Counted from the first letter of the stretch, positions 40,103 through 49,320 are shown. The stretch: 64,000 nt of DNA from Corallococcus coralloides DSM 2259 (GCF_000255295.1 NC_017030.1:558001-622000); one strand, 5' to 3'. Numbers and translations: made by a program. The notes: generated from the sequence alone by a model not told the origin.

Positions 40103-41797
40103 GTGGCGGCTTGGGCAGTGCGGGGATGGGGCGTGAGGTTGGGATTGGGATGGGTGCTGGGGTGGATGGGGGCGTGCGGACTGCCCACGTGGGAGGAGGA
40201 GCCAGCGGCCTGTGATGCGCTGGTGCCGGGTGACCTGGTCATCACGGAGTACCTCAACGACCCCGCGGGGGCGGACACGGGGAAGGAGTACGTGGAGCTC
40301 CACAACCCCACCGGGCAGACCGTGGACCTGCTGGGCGTCACGCTCTTCACCGCGCGCGACGAGGCGGCACAGGAGCGGGTCTACACGTTCACCACGGGCC
40401 TGCCGGTGGACGCGGGGGCCTTCGTCGTGCTGGGCGACGTTCGCGAGGACGCACTGCCCGAGCATGTGGACCAGACCTATGGCGATGCGCTCGGCGCGCT
40501 GGGGAACAGCGCGGGGCTTTTGGGCCTGCGGTGCGGGACGCGCGTGCTCGACTCGGTGGTGCTCGAAGCGCCTGCGAAGTCGGGCTTGGCCCGGACCCAG
40601 GACGGCCTGTCGCGCTGGTGCGATGCGCCGGGCAGTCCAGGCGCCGCGAACGCGCCGTGTCCCGAGGTGGCGGATGGCGGAGTGACATCCGGAGCGACGT
40701 GCCTGCCACCGGGCGCGGTCGCTCCCCGGGAGGTCCAGTCCCCGCGACCCGGAGAGCTGATCATCACCGAGGTGATGGCCAACCCGCGAGGCGACGACAC
40801 GGTGGGCGAGTGGCTGGAGGTCCGCGCCACCGTGCCCGTGGACCTCAATGGGCTGACGGTGGGAACGGACACGTCCGGCACCCGCCTGGAGTCGGAGCGC
40901 TGTTTGTCCCTCGCCGCCGGAGAGTCCGCGCTGCTCGCGCGAAGGCGGGAGCCGGAGGTGAACGGTGGTCTGCCAGAGCCGCTGGCCACGTTCTCCGTGG
41001 ACCTGCGCAACGCGGGCGGCGTGGTCGCCGTTCGTGCGGGAGGCGTGCTCATCGACAGCGCGCTGTATGGCCCGGCCCAGGACGGCGTGGCCACCCAGGT
41101 GTCCGCGCCGCTCACCTCCGAGGCGAAGAACAACGACGTCACGGCGTCCTGGTGCGCGGCCACCGAGGCCTACGGTGACAGGGGCAACCTGGGCACGCCG
41201 GGACGGGCCAATCGTGCGTGCACCGGAACGGACGCGGGCGCGGCGCAGGCGGGCTGTATCGACCGGACCACGGGGCAGCCCCGTGCGCACAGAGCTCCCA
41301 CCGTGGGCTCCCTGGTGCTCACCGAGTTCATGGCCGACCCCGCCGCCGTCCCGGATGCGCAGGGGGAATGGGTGGAGGTGCTCGCGCTGCGCGAGGTGGA
41401 CCTCAACGGGGTGACGCTCGCCAATGCGTCGGGCAGCTCCGTCCTGGAGTCCCCGCTGTGCCTGTCGATGAAGGCCGGAAGCTTCGCGGTCCTCGCGCGC
41501 GGCGACGACACTTCACTCAATGGTGGATTGCCCTCGGTGCTGGGCACGTTCGCGTTCGGCCTGGGCAACGGCGCGGGGGCCCATGTCCTCAAGCTGTCGG
41601 CGCAGGGCACCGTCCTGGACTCGGTGGCCTTCACGAGCGCCGCGAGCCCCGGCGTGTCGTCGCAGCTGGACGCGCGCGTGCGGGACGCCACCGGCAACGA
41701 CGCGGCCGGGGTCTTCTGTCCCACGCCCGCCGGTGTGACCTACGGCGTGGGCGACCGGGGCACCCCGGGCCGGGAGAACCGGACGTGCGCGCGATGA
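40103..41797 (+). CDS. Lipoprotein with three lamin-tail domains
   Basis: A 564-residue predicted lipoprotein: GTG start after GGGAGCGGAG, signal ending WMGAC-GLP. Three lamin-tail (LTD) modules are visible, beginning LVITEYLNDPAG (residue ~45), LIITEVMANPRG (~220) and LVLTEFMADPAA (~405). Each has a (Y/W)(V/L)E(L/V) strand and ends in a GxPG(A/R)xN turn, and the linkers carry cysteine pairs. Bacterial LTDs are often linked to secreted or membrane-bound nucleases and hydrolases, which fits the thermonuclease gene whose ATG overlaps this stop (ATGA). Confidence 0.85.
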   Translation: MAAWAVRGWGVRLGLGWVLGWMGACGLPTWEEEPAACDALVPGDLVITEYLNDPAGADTGKEYVELHNPTGQTVDLLGVTLFTARDEAAQERVYTFTTGLPVDAGAFVVLGDVREDALPEHVDQTYGDALGALGNSAGLLGLRCGTRVLDSVVLEAPAKSGLARTQDGLSRWCDAPGSPGAANAPCPEVADGGVTSGATCLPPGAVAPREVQSPRPGELIITEVMANPRGDDTVGEWLEVRATVPVDLNGLTVGTDTSGTRLESERCLSLAAGESALLARRREPEVNGGLPEPLATFSVDLRNAGGVVAVRAGGVLIDSALYGPAQDGVATQVSAPLTSEAKNNDVTASWCAATEAYGDRGNLGTPGRANRACTGTDAGAAQAGCIDRTTGQPRAHRAPTVGSLVLTEFMADPAAVPDAQGEWVEVLALREVDLNGVTLANASGSSVLESPLCLSMKAGSFAVLARGDDTSLNGGLPSVLGTFAFGLGNGAGAHVLKLSAQGTVLDSVAFTSAASPGVSSQLDARVRDATGNDAAGVFCPTPAGVTYGVGDRGTPGRENRTCAR

Positions 41798-42297
41798 GGA
41801 CGCGGGGACTGGAGTGGCTGCTGTGGCTCACCCTCCTGTGCGCCTGTGGTGGCGGGGAAGGGGAGTGCGGCCCGAGCACGGGCGTGGTGACGAAGGTCAT
41901 CGACGGGGACACGGTGGTGCTCCAGGACGGCGAGCGCATCCGCTACCTGCTGGCCGACACCCCGGAGACGACGCAGGGGCACGACGACTGCTTCGGTGAG
42001 GAGGCCGCAGCGTTCAACCGCTCGCTCGTGGAGGGCCGCACGGTGCGGCTGCGGGACGCGGAGGCGTGCACGGACCGCTTCGGGCGGCGGCTCGCCTATG
42101 TGTCCGTGGACGGCGAGGACGTGAACGCGCTGCTCGTGCGGCGCGGCTACGCGTGCACGCTGTTCATCCCGCCGGCCGGAGCCTCCCGGCGCGGCGAGTT
42201 CGAGGCCCTGGAGCTGGAGGCCCGGCGCGCCCGCCGGGGCCTGTGGGGCCGCTGTCCGGCGCCGTGTCCCCGGGGCCGGCGCCCTCCAGCGGCCACC
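41794..42297 (+). CDS. Secreted thermonuclease (SNase-like) lipoprotein; no stop codon at the expected end
   Basis: A staphylococcal-nuclease-fold protein with a lipoprotein signal (LLWLTLLCAC-GGG). The SNase signature is clear: TKVIDGDTVVL, then ERIRYLLADTPET (catalytic Arg and Glu region), VRLRDAEACTDRFGRRLAYV (second catalytic Arg region), and the C-terminal ARRARRGLWG helix. The recognisable domain ends near 42260. No stop follows in this frame: it stays open across the whole antisense gene 42298-43008 and continues into the histidine kinase to 45669. The end given is where the convergent gene begins. The gene start overlaps the LTD gene stop by 4 nt, so it belongs to that operon. Confidence 0.75.
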
Positions 42298-43008
42298 CTA
42301 CGGCAGCGTGTCCATCACCGCCCGGGCCAGCTCCGACTCCAGCGGCCAGGCGGCCGGGCGGCGCGACGTGGTGAGGTCCAGCGTGCCGTCCGAGAGCCGC
42401 ACCCCGAAGGCGTCCCCCACGGTCAGCCGCACCCTGCGCACCCGCTCCCGGAGCACGTCGCCCACGTCGGGCGTCGAGGCCAGCTTGGGCAGCACCTCGC
42501 CGGCCTGCTCGACGAGCCACGCCAGGGGCTGGATGTGGGCCTCCTGCTCCAGCTCCGTGGCCGTGCCGAACTCCGCCGCCACCTTCGTGCCCCAGGCGCT
42601 GGACAGCTTGTCGGCCATCGCGGGCAGGTGGCGGCGCAGGTGCATGGGCGAGGACTCGGGCATCGACTTCGCGGGCGTGTCCAGCACCGTGGCGTCGTGC
42701 AACGTGAGCGCCTCGATGACGCCGTCCGGGACGAACGTCACGTCCAGGCCCTCCCCGTGCGAACCGTAGCCGCCGGAGGTGATGAGCAGCACGCCGCGGC
42801 CCTGGCGGAACTCGCCGTACTCCCGGACGAGCCCCGTGATTTCACGCCCGCTGCGCAGGAACAGCGTCACCTGCGGCAGGTTCAGCGGCAGGCCCTCGTT
42901 GCGGCGGCGCATGAGGGTGCTCATCGCATCCAGCACCTCCCAGACGCTGCGCACGTGGCCCCGGGCCAGCGACTCCAGCGGATCGACCCTCTGGTGGGGC
43001 GCGCTCAT
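42298..43008 (-). CDS. Conserved hypothetical protein
   Basis: A 236-residue soluble protein with no recognised domain. It has a beta-rich centre (NLPQVTLFLRSGREITGLV, GVLLITSG, EGLDVTFV) that faintly resembles an Sm-like fold, and a helical C-terminal half. No signal peptide or membrane span. ATG at 43008 is preferred over 43047. It is convergent with the thermonuclease and divergent from the histidine kinase. Coding character (third-position GC, sensible composition) is better than in the antisense frames. Confidence 0.65.
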   Translation of the reverse strand: MSAPHQRVDPLESLARGHVRSVWEVLDAMSTLMRRRNEGLPLNLPQVTLFLRSGREITGLVREYGEFRQGRGVLLITSGGYGSHGEGLDVTFVPDGVIEALTLHDATVLDTPAKSMPESSPMHLRRHLPAMADKLSSAWGTKVAAEFGTATELEQEAHIQPLAWLVEQAGEVLPKLASTPDVGDVLRERVRRVRLTVGDAFGVRLSDGTLDLTTSRRPAAWPLESELARAVMDTLP

Positions 43009-43404
43009 GACCGGCCCTCGCCCATCTGGACGTGTACCTGGGTCCACGTTCCCGGGGGCAACCGCCCCGTCGCCAGCGCGTGCGCGCCCTGCCCGCCGGT
43101 CCTGCGTTCCGCGAATGCCATGGCCTGCTGCCTCCCGTGTTCTTGGGCGTCAGTCTCCCCCAGGTCCCTGACGGGGCCCAGCGGTTCACGGAGGCCTCCC
43201 ATGGCCGCCCGCCATGTCCCCGGGTTCAATCCCAGAGGTGGGCAACCCACCCCACCCCATCCCGCGGGCCCCATCCATTTCGTGACGCGGGATGTCCATC
43301 TTCTCTCCACTCCAGCCATGTCCCGGGAGCAGGGGTTCAGTGCCATTCACTCTTCCCACAGCAGGCGGCCTGCCTTGTCCGACCGGTGCCTCCGGAGTGC
43401 CGGC
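43009..43404. other. Intergenic region without a gene
   Basis: Nearly 400 bp between two divergent genes. I see no convincing gene or RNA; a short GCAGG/CCTGC hairpin (43361-43373) lies 32 nt before the kinase start. Probably promoters for both neighbours. Confidence 0.4.
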
Positions 43405-45669
43405 ATGAACCCCGTCGCCTCCACGACGGACTCGCTCGCGGACCTGGTGGAGGCGCGGCGCGAGGACATCCTCCGGCGCTGGGGCGCACGGCTGGAGCCT
43501 CACCCCCCAGGCAGGTCCTCGGAGCTCCAGGCGCGGCTGGAGGGAATGCTCAAGCTGGTGGACGCGCTGGTGCTCGTCCTCCGTCAGGGCGCCGTGGAGA
43601 CGTGGTCCACGGGGGCGGTCTGGGCCCATGCCCGGGAACTCGGGCTGCGGCGCTTCCAGGCCGGTGCCCGCGTGGAGACGCTGGTGGAGGAGTACGGCCT
43701 CCTGCGCGAGGCCATCCTCGAGGTGCTGGATGCATCCCACCGGCCGCTCGGCACGGACGAACTGCGCACGCTGTGGCGCGCGCTGGACCGGAGCCTGACG
43801 GAGGCCGTGGCCCACTACGTCCATGAACACGAACAGGCGCTGCGCTCCCGCGAACGGCGGCTGCAGGAGATCCTCGACCACGCCCCGGCCGCCATCTACG
43901 CGAAGGACGCCGGCGGGCGGTACCTCTTCATCAACCGCCCCTTCGAGGCCATCTCCGGCCACGAGCGCCAGTCGGTGCTGGGGCGCTCGGACCTGGAGCT
44001 GTTCCCCCGGGAGACGGCGGAGCGCTTCCGCTACAACGACCGCCGGGTGCTGTTGGCGAAGACGCCGCTCGTCTTCGACGAGGAGGTGCTCCAGCCCGAC
44101 GGGACGCACCTCTACCACACGATGAAGTTCCCCCTGCCCAGCGTCGTGCAGGGCGAGCCGTGGGCCCTGTGCGGCGTGTCCACGGACATCACCACCACGC
44201 GCACGCTGCGCCAGGAGCGCGACGAGGCCCGCGAGCAGCTCCACCGCGTGCTCACGCAGCTGCCCGTCGTGCTGTGGGCCTTCGACGCGCAGGGCGTGTT
44301 CACCCTCTTCGAGGGCGAGGGCGTGACGTCAACGTCCGTGCCCTCCCGGGTGATGCACGGGCGCTCCGTCTTCGACGTGTTCCGGGACCGGCGGGACGTG
44401 CTGGAGGTCATCCTGCGCGCGCTGGCCGGGGAGCGGCTGGCCACGGAGCTGTACCTCATGGGCGTCTGGTTCGAGGTCCGCCTCCTGCCGGTGTTCGACG
44501 CGGGCGGGCGCGTGGTGAGCGTGTCGGGCGTGTCGCTGGACATCACCGAGCGGCGCCGGGCGGAACAGGAGCTGCGTGCGTCGGAGACGCGCTACCGGCT
44601 GGCCACCCTGGCCACCCGCGACATCATCTGGGACTGGGACCTGGTGACGGATGAAATCCACTGGAGCGAGTCGGCGCCCCGCGTCCTCCGGCTGGACACG
44701 TCCCGGGGGCCGCCCGTCATGGACACGGCCTGGTGGACGGCCAGCCTGCACCCCGACGAGCGCGAGCGGGTGATGCAGGAGCTGCGGGAGGCAATCGACA
44801 GCCACGAAGGCCACTGGGAGGCCGAGTACCGGATGCGCCGGGGCGACGGGACGTGGGCCTTCGTCGAGGACCGGGGCCGCGTGGTGAAGGACCTCCAGGG
44901 CCGCCCGGTGCGCATGGTGGGCGCCATGCAGGACGTCACCCACAGGCACGAGGCGGAAGCCGAGGCGAAGCGCCGCGCGGAGTTCGAACAGCTGCTCATC
45001 GGCATCGTCGGCCACGACCTGCGCAACCCCATCTCCGCCATCACCATGGCCGCCACGTCGCTGGCGAAGCGCGAGGACCCCGACCCGCGCGACCAGAAGG
45101 CCGTGGCCCGCATCCTCTCCAGCGCCGAGCGCGCGCACCGCATGCTGCGCGACGTGCTGGACTTCACCCAGGCCCGGCTGGGCGGCGGCATCCCCATGGA
45201 CCCGCGCGAGGTGGACCTCCTGGACCTGGTGCGCCAGGTGGTGGACGAGGTGCAGCAGGCCCACCCGGACCGGCGCCTGGAGGTGTCGGGGCGGGGCGGG
45301 GCCCGGCTGTGGTGCGACCCGGACCGGCTGGCGCAGGTCATCACCAACCTGGTGAACAACGCGCTCGCCTATGGAGACGCCCACTGCCCGGTGCGCGTGC
45401 GGCTGCGCGGCCAGCCGGAGGCGGTGACGCTCGCGGTGAAGAACCAGGGGCGCCCCATTCCCCAGCACCTGATGCCGCACCTGTTCGAGCCCCTCAAGCG
45501 CGCGGAGGCCCGGGACGGCCACCGCAACTCCCACGGGCTGGGGCTGGGGCTGTTCATCGTGAAGCACATCGTGGATGCGCACGGCGGCCGGCTGCGCGTG
45601 CGCTCCACCGTCCAGGACGGCACCACCTTCCTCGTGCAGCTGCCGCGACGGCCGCCCGCCCGGGACTGA
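43405..45669 (+). CDS. PAS-domain sensor histidine kinase
   Basis: A 754-residue cytoplasmic sensor kinase with no membrane spans. Residues ~10-145 resemble the RsbRD-type sensor helix bundle (LADLVEARREDILRRW). Three PAS-like domains follow (ILDHAPAAIYAKD from ~155; VLTQLPVVLWAFD from ~280; LATLATRDIIWDWD from ~395, the last with a PAC motif WEAEYRMRRGDG). The HisKA box is VGHDLRNPIS with the phospho-acceptor H537, and the ATPase domain shows NLVNNALAYG (N box) and GLGLGLFIVKHIV (G2). No receiver or response-regulator gene adjoins, so it is an orphan kinase. ATG 43405 begins the RsbRD-like domain. Confidence 0.9.
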   Translation: MNPVASTTDSLADLVEARREDILRRWGARLEPHPPGRSSELQARLEGMLKLVDALVLVLRQGAVETWSTGAVWAHARELGLRRFQAGARVETLVEEYGLLREAILEVLDASHRPLGTDELRTLWRALDRSLTEAVAHYVHEHEQALRSRERRLQEILDHAPAAIYAKDAGGRYLFINRPFEAISGHERQSVLGRSDLELFPRETAERFRYNDRRVLLAKTPLVFDEEVLQPDGTHLYHTMKFPLPSVVQGEPWALCGVSTDITTTRTLRQERDEAREQLHRVLTQLPVVLWAFDAQGVFTLFEGEGVTSTSVPSRVMHGRSVFDVFRDRRDVLEVILRALAGERLATELYLMGVWFEVRLLPVFDAGGRVVSVSGVSLDITERRRAEQELRASETRYRLATLATRDIIWDWDLVTDEIHWSESAPRVLRLDTSRGPPVMDTAWWTASLHPDERERVMQELREAIDSHEGHWEAEYRMRRGDGTWAFVEDRGRVVKDLQGRPVRMVGAMQDVTHRHEAEAEAKRRAEFEQLLIGIVGHDLRNPISAITMAATSLAKREDPDPRDQKAVARILSSAERAHRMLRDVLDFTQARLGGGIPMDPREVDLLDLVRQVVDEVQQAHPDRRLEVSGRGGARLWCDPDRLAQVITNLVNNALAYGDAHCPVRVRLRGQPEAVTLAVKNQGRPIPQHLMPHLFEPLKRAEARDGHRNSHGLGLGLFIVKHIVDAHGGRLRVRSTVQDGTTFLVQLPRRPPARD

Positions 45670-45779
45670 AGGGGCCGCCCTCCCGGGGCGCGCTTGCCCT
45701 CCAGGGAAGGCCCGGGTAGCAAAGGGGCTCCGGCGGCGGGCGGGCCCCGCTCTTTCCGGAAGGAGAGCGGAGCAGCGCC

Positions 45780-46592
45780 ATGAACAAGAAGTGGATCCTC
45801 GGGCTGGGGCTGGGTGTCGGCGGGCTGCTCCTCGTGGGCGGAGGCCTGGTCGCGACGGGGTACTGGGCGGACCGCCAGATGGACGGCGGCGTGGCCATCC
45901 TGATGAAGTCCCAGGAGCGCGCCCAGAAGATTGCCGAGCTCAACGCCCGCTACCCCTTCCAGCCGCCTGCCACGGGCAAGGTGCTGAAGCTGGAGGAGGC
46001 GCGGCTGGAGGCCTACCTCGCGGCGCGCGAGGCGACCCTGCCCGCCTACGACGTGCTGCAGAAGGAGACCCTGGCGTTCGTCCAGGAGCACGGCAGCGTG
46101 CTCAGCCGTGGAAGCCGCAGCGCGCAGCTCCGGGTCGCGGGCGCCTCCATGCGCATGATGGGCAAGGCCCAGACCGCCCTCCTCCTGAACCTGGAGGCAC
46201 AGGGCATGTCGCCCCAGGAGTTCGGCCGGCTCACCGCCGTGGTGTATCCGGAGCCCGTGGCCGCGCCGGACGCGGGCGTCCCCATGGTGTCCCAGGCGTC
46301 CGACCCGGCGAACCTCGCGCTGTTGGAGGAGCAGCTCGCCGCGATTGCGCCGCGGCTGGAGGACCCGAAGCTCGGCGAGGCGGAGCGGCTGCAGCTGGAG
46401 CAGCGCCGCGCCGGGCTGCGCAAGTACATCACCCAGCTGGAGCTGGCCTCGGGCAAGGACGTGACGGAGGCCAACGCCGCCCTGCTGAAGAAGCACGCGG
46501 CGCGCATCGCGAAGGCGGCGAACCCCACGTTCGACCAGCTCCTGACGAAGCCCCTGACGACCGCCGGCACCGCGGGCCTGCCCACGCCCTGA
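45780..46592 (+). CDS. Membrane-anchored hypothetical protein
   Basis: A 270-residue protein with an N-terminal membrane anchor (WILGLGLGVGGLLLVGGGLVATGYW) and an otherwise helical, Glu/Ala/Leu-rich, coiled-coil-prone body. There is no lipobox and no clear signal cleavage site, so it is probably anchored with the body in the periplasm. Preceded by GGAAGGAG. No family recognised. Convergent with terC, with only 3 bp between the two. Confidence 0.65.
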   Translation: MNKKWILGLGLGVGGLLLVGGGLVATGYWADRQMDGGVAILMKSQERAQKIAELNARYPFQPPATGKVLKLEEARLEAYLAAREATLPAYDVLQKETLAFVQEHGSVLSRGSRSAQLRVAGASMRMMGKAQTALLLNLEAQGMSPQEFGRLTAVVYPEPVAAPDAGVPMVSQASDPANLALLEEQLAAIAPRLEDPKLGEAERLQLEQRRAGLRKYITQLELASGKDVTEANAALLKKHAARIAKAANPTFDQLLTKPLTTAGTAGLPTP

Positions 46593-46595
46593 GCG

Positions 46596-47519
46596 TCAGG
46601 CCTCCACCTGGTGCACGGACCTCCGGTGCGCCAGGCTCGCGCCCACCGCCCCGCCAATCACCGCCACGATGATGGCCACGGACAGGAGCGGCGGGATGTG
46701 CACCCACGTCTCCACCACCATCTTCACGCCCGCGAACGCCAGCACCCCCGCCAGCCCGTAGTGCAGGTACTTCAGTTGCCCCACGGCCCCGGCGATGACG
46801 AGGTAGAGCGCGCGCAGCCCCAGGATGGCGAAGGCGTTGGAGCTGTAGAGGATGAACGTGTCGGTGGTGACGGAGAACGCCGCCGGCACCGAGTCCACCG
46901 CGAACAGGATGTCCGTCACCTCCAGGCCCACGAGCGCCAGCAGCAGCGGCGTGGCCAGCCTGCGGCCCCGGTGCTTCACCACGAAGTGCGGCCCCTCCAC
47001 CTGGTCCGTCACCGGCAGCTTCCGGGACAGCCATCCCACGACCCGGTTGTCCTCCTGCTTCGACGGGTCCTCGCGGAAGACGCGCCACGCGGTGACGAGC
47101 AGGATGGCGCCGAAGACGTACGACACCCAGCCCCAGCGCTGCAGCGCCGCCGCCCCCACGAAGATGAACAGGGCCCGGAACACCAGCGCGCCGAAGATGC
47201 CCAGGAAGAGCACCTCGTGCTGGTAGCGCTGGGGCACGTTCAGGCTGCGGAAGATGACGAGGAAGACGAAGACGTTGTCCAGGCTCAGGCTCTTCTCGAT
47301 GAGCCACGCCGCCAGGTACTCGTGGCCGCGCTCAGTGCCCAGCGTCACCCACACGAAGCCGCAGAAGCCCAGGCCCAGGCCCACCCACGCCAGGCTCCAG
47401 AGCACCGCCGCGCGGCGCGACTGCCCCCGCCCTCCCCGGTGCGCCAGCAGGTCCACCACCAGCAGTGCCAGGAGCAGCGCCCAGAAGACGACCCAGGCCC
47501 AGGAAGGGGTGCTTTGCAT
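46596..47519 (-). CDS. TerC family integral membrane protein (Alx-like)
   Basis: A 307-residue protein with about eight to nine membrane spans. TerC signatures are present: EKSLSLDNVFVF in the third span and LEVTDILFAVDSVPAAFSVT in the middle, whose acidic residues are thought to bind a divalent metal. The architecture matches the Alx branch, implicated in manganese export, and metal or tellurite tolerance in other bacteria. I looked upstream for a yybP-ykoY-type manganese riboswitch and could not recognise one; instead an imperfect palindrome lies at 47601-47630. Confidence 0.9.
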   Translation of the reverse strand: MQSTPSWAWVVFWALLLALLVVDLLAHRGGRGQSRRAAVLWSLAWVGLGLGFCGFVWVTLGTERGHEYLAAWLIEKSLSLDNVFVFLVIFRSLNVPQRYQHEVLFLGIFGALVFRALFIFVGAAALQRWGWVSYVFGAILLVTAWRVFREDPSKQEDNRVVGWLSRKLPVTDQVEGPHFVVKHRGRRLATPLLLALVGLEVTDILFAVDSVPAAFSVTTDTFILYSSNAFAILGLRALYLVIAGAVGQLKYLHYGLAGVLAFAGVKMVVETWVHIPPLLSVAIIVAVIGGAVGASLAHRRSVHQVEA

Positions 47520-47600
47520 GACCCCACCAACCTAGGCATCCCCCCGGCTTCCGCCCGAGCGAAGGGTTCGCGCGGAGTCAAATCCTACCCATATCCATCG

Positions 47601-47630
47601 TCATGACACCCCCTTGTCAGGGGGACATGA
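47601..47630. promoter_or_regulatory. Imperfect palindrome between divergent terC and arsC-like genes
   Basis: TCATG-aca-CCCCCT, loop tgtc, AGGGGG-a-CATGA. It lies in the 210-bp divergent gap. Possible operator for either gene. Confidence 0.4.
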
Positions 47631-47729
47631 TGGGGGAGGGGCGAGCGTTGTCCTCTTCCCCGCTCAGGATGTGATACTTCCCAGGAAGCCCAGGAACATC
47701 ATGATTCTCAACACTCCAAAGGCGGTGCG

Positions 47730-48137
47730 ATGAACACGGTCATCTTCGCTTGTACGCACAACGCGGGTCGCTCGCAGATCGCGGCGACCTTCTTCAACCT
47801 GCTGGCGGACCCGGCGAAGGCGCGCGCGATTTCAGCGGGAACGCAGCCGGCCGAGCGTCTGCATCCCGAGGTGCTCGCCACCATGAAGGAGATGGGCGTG
47901 GATCTGGGCGATGCGAAGCCGCAGCGCCTGACGCCGGAACTGGCCAGGAGCGCGCAGATCCTGGTGACGCTGGGCGGGCTGCCGGACGTGCCGGTGGTGG
48001 CGGACCAGAAGCGCGAGGACTGGCCCATGGAGGACACGGTGGGCAAGTCCGCGGCGGACGTAGAGAAGATCCGCGACGCGACGGCCGCCATGGTGTCGGA
48101 CTTCGTGACCCGCCACGGCTGGGAGCGCCCGCAGTAG
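47730..48137 (+). CDS. ArsC / low-molecular-weight phosphatase family protein
   Basis: A 135-residue protein with the P-loop CTHNAGRS (C-x5-R-S, nucleophile C8) and the C-terminal general-acid region REDWPMEDTVGKS, as in thioredoxin-linked arsenate reductases and low-molecular-weight tyrosine phosphatases. Arsenate reductases of this type carry two further cysteines, the first in a TMGC-like motif; here that place reads VTLGGLPDV and no other cysteine follows. It may therefore be a phosphatase or an inactive or differently recycled reductase. No arsenic operon partners (arsR, arsB) are adjacent. Confidence 0.8.
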   Translation: MNTVIFACTHNAGRSQIAATFFNLLADPAKARAISAGTQPAERLHPEVLATMKEMGVDLGDAKPQRLTPELARSAQILVTLGGLPDVPVVADQKREDWPMEDTVGKSAADVEKIRDATAAMVSDFVTRHGWERPQ

Positions 48138-48384
48138 TCGGGTGCGGCGCAGCAGGGCCCTTCTGACGCGTGACCGTGGGTGTCCGGGCCGAATGGCGGA
48201 CGGACGGGCTCGCGAGGAGGGGAGGCGAAGGCCGCGACGTCCAGCGTCGCGGCGGGGGGGCTTCCCGGGCCATGGCGCCAGCGGGGGCCGGGTGGCTTGA
48301 AAAGGGGGAGGGGGTTGCCGCACGCTGTGTCACTTCGCGGACACGCGGTTCGCGCACCTCACCTCCAGGCTCGCAGGCTCCACC

Positions 48385-49290
48385 ATGCTCTCCGTCCTTC
48401 TCGCCGGGCTGCTCACGCAGACGGCGCCGTCGGTCTCCGCCCGCCAGCAGGGCGTGCCCATTGGCCGGGGCGACACGGTTCCCAAGGTGGTGTTGAGCGC
48501 GCCGTCCGGCGGGTGGACGGTGGACCGGATGCTGCGAATCGAGGGCACGGTGAGCGATGCCTCGGTGGATCCGGTGGTCGTGTCCATCAACGGCGACCGC
48601 TACCTGATGCGCACGCAAGGGGGACGCTTCAGCCGCAAGTTCCCCGCGGCCAGCGGGAAGAACGTCGTGACGGTGATGGCCACCAACAAGGGTGGCACGG
48701 CGCGCGCGCAGGCGACGAGCTACGCGCAGGTGCCCCCGGTGCCGCTCAAGGCCATCCTCACGAGCGACACGGACGGCGTCTACACGGACCTGCACATCTA
48801 CGAGCCCACGGATGCGAGCAGCGCGGGCGACACGCTGGAGGTGTCGTCCATGGCGCACGTGTACTGGGCGAACACGGAGAGCCCGTCCGGCGGCACGTTC
48901 TTCCTCAACGAGCAGGGCGGCGACTTCGACCAGCCGGCGTACGGCCCGTACCTCTACATCCACCGCGCGCCGCCGAAGGGCGTGTACCTGGTGGCGACGA
49001 ACTACTGGCCCAGCGGTGACAAGGCGCACACGGTGGCCACGCTCAACCTGGCGCTCTTCGAGGGCACGCCGGGCGAGGTCCGCCGCCGCGTGCGCATCCC
49101 GCTGGCGACGCCGGGCACGACGCGCGTGCTCGCGTGGGTGAACATCCTGGGAGACGGGCAGGCGGAGGTGTACGTGCCGTCCGCGGATCCGAAGCCCAAG
49201 GGGAGCGGCTGGCCCACGAACCTGGAGGAGGCGGTCAAGGAGCTCCAGAAGAGTGGTGACGGTGGCGGTGAGGGAGACGAGGGCTACTGA
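48385..49290 (+). CDS. DUF2135 protein (YfaP-like), first gene of the alpha-2-macroglobulin operon
   Basis: A 301-residue secreted protein: short signal peptide (MLSVLLAGLLTQTAPSVSA), an Ig-like or early-set domain (~35-115, VDRMLRIEGTVSDAS), then a DUF2135 domain with TDLHIYEPTD, GGTFFLNEQGGDF and GPYLYIHRAPPKGVYLV, the typical DLH(V/I)xEP and GPE-like pattern. DUF2135 proteins such as E. coli YfaP accompany alpha-2-macroglobulins. A Gly/Glu-rich tail ends the protein. Followed after 30 nt by the DUF1175 gene. Confidence 0.82.
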   Translation: MLSVLLAGLLTQTAPSVSARQQGVPIGRGDTVPKVVLSAPSGGWTVDRMLRIEGTVSDASVDPVVVSINGDRYLMRTQGGRFSRKFPAASGKNVVTVMATNKGGTARAQATSYAQVPPVPLKAILTSDTDGVYTDLHIYEPTDASSAGDTLEVSSMAHVYWANTESPSGGTFFLNEQGGDFDQPAYGPYLYIHRAPPKGVYLVATNYWPSGDKAHTVATLNLALFEGTPGEVRRRVRIPLATPGTTRVLAWVNILGDGQAEVYVPSADPKPKGSGWPTNLEEAVKELQKSGDGGGEGDEGY

Positions 49291-49320
49291 CGCGACCGGC
49301 GCTCCCGGCTCGGCCCCGCC

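Noticed and set aside
41218..45669. One 1483-residue protein spanning nuclease and histidine kinase
   Set aside because: The stretch between the two domains is antisense to a better-supported gene and lacks protein-like character, so two genes are annotated. The missing stop is reported as a finding.
47520..47729. Possible yybP-ykoY manganese riboswitch upstream of terC
   Set aside because: TerC/Alx genes often have one, but I could not find the conserved paired loops in this gap; only an imperfect palindrome is visible.
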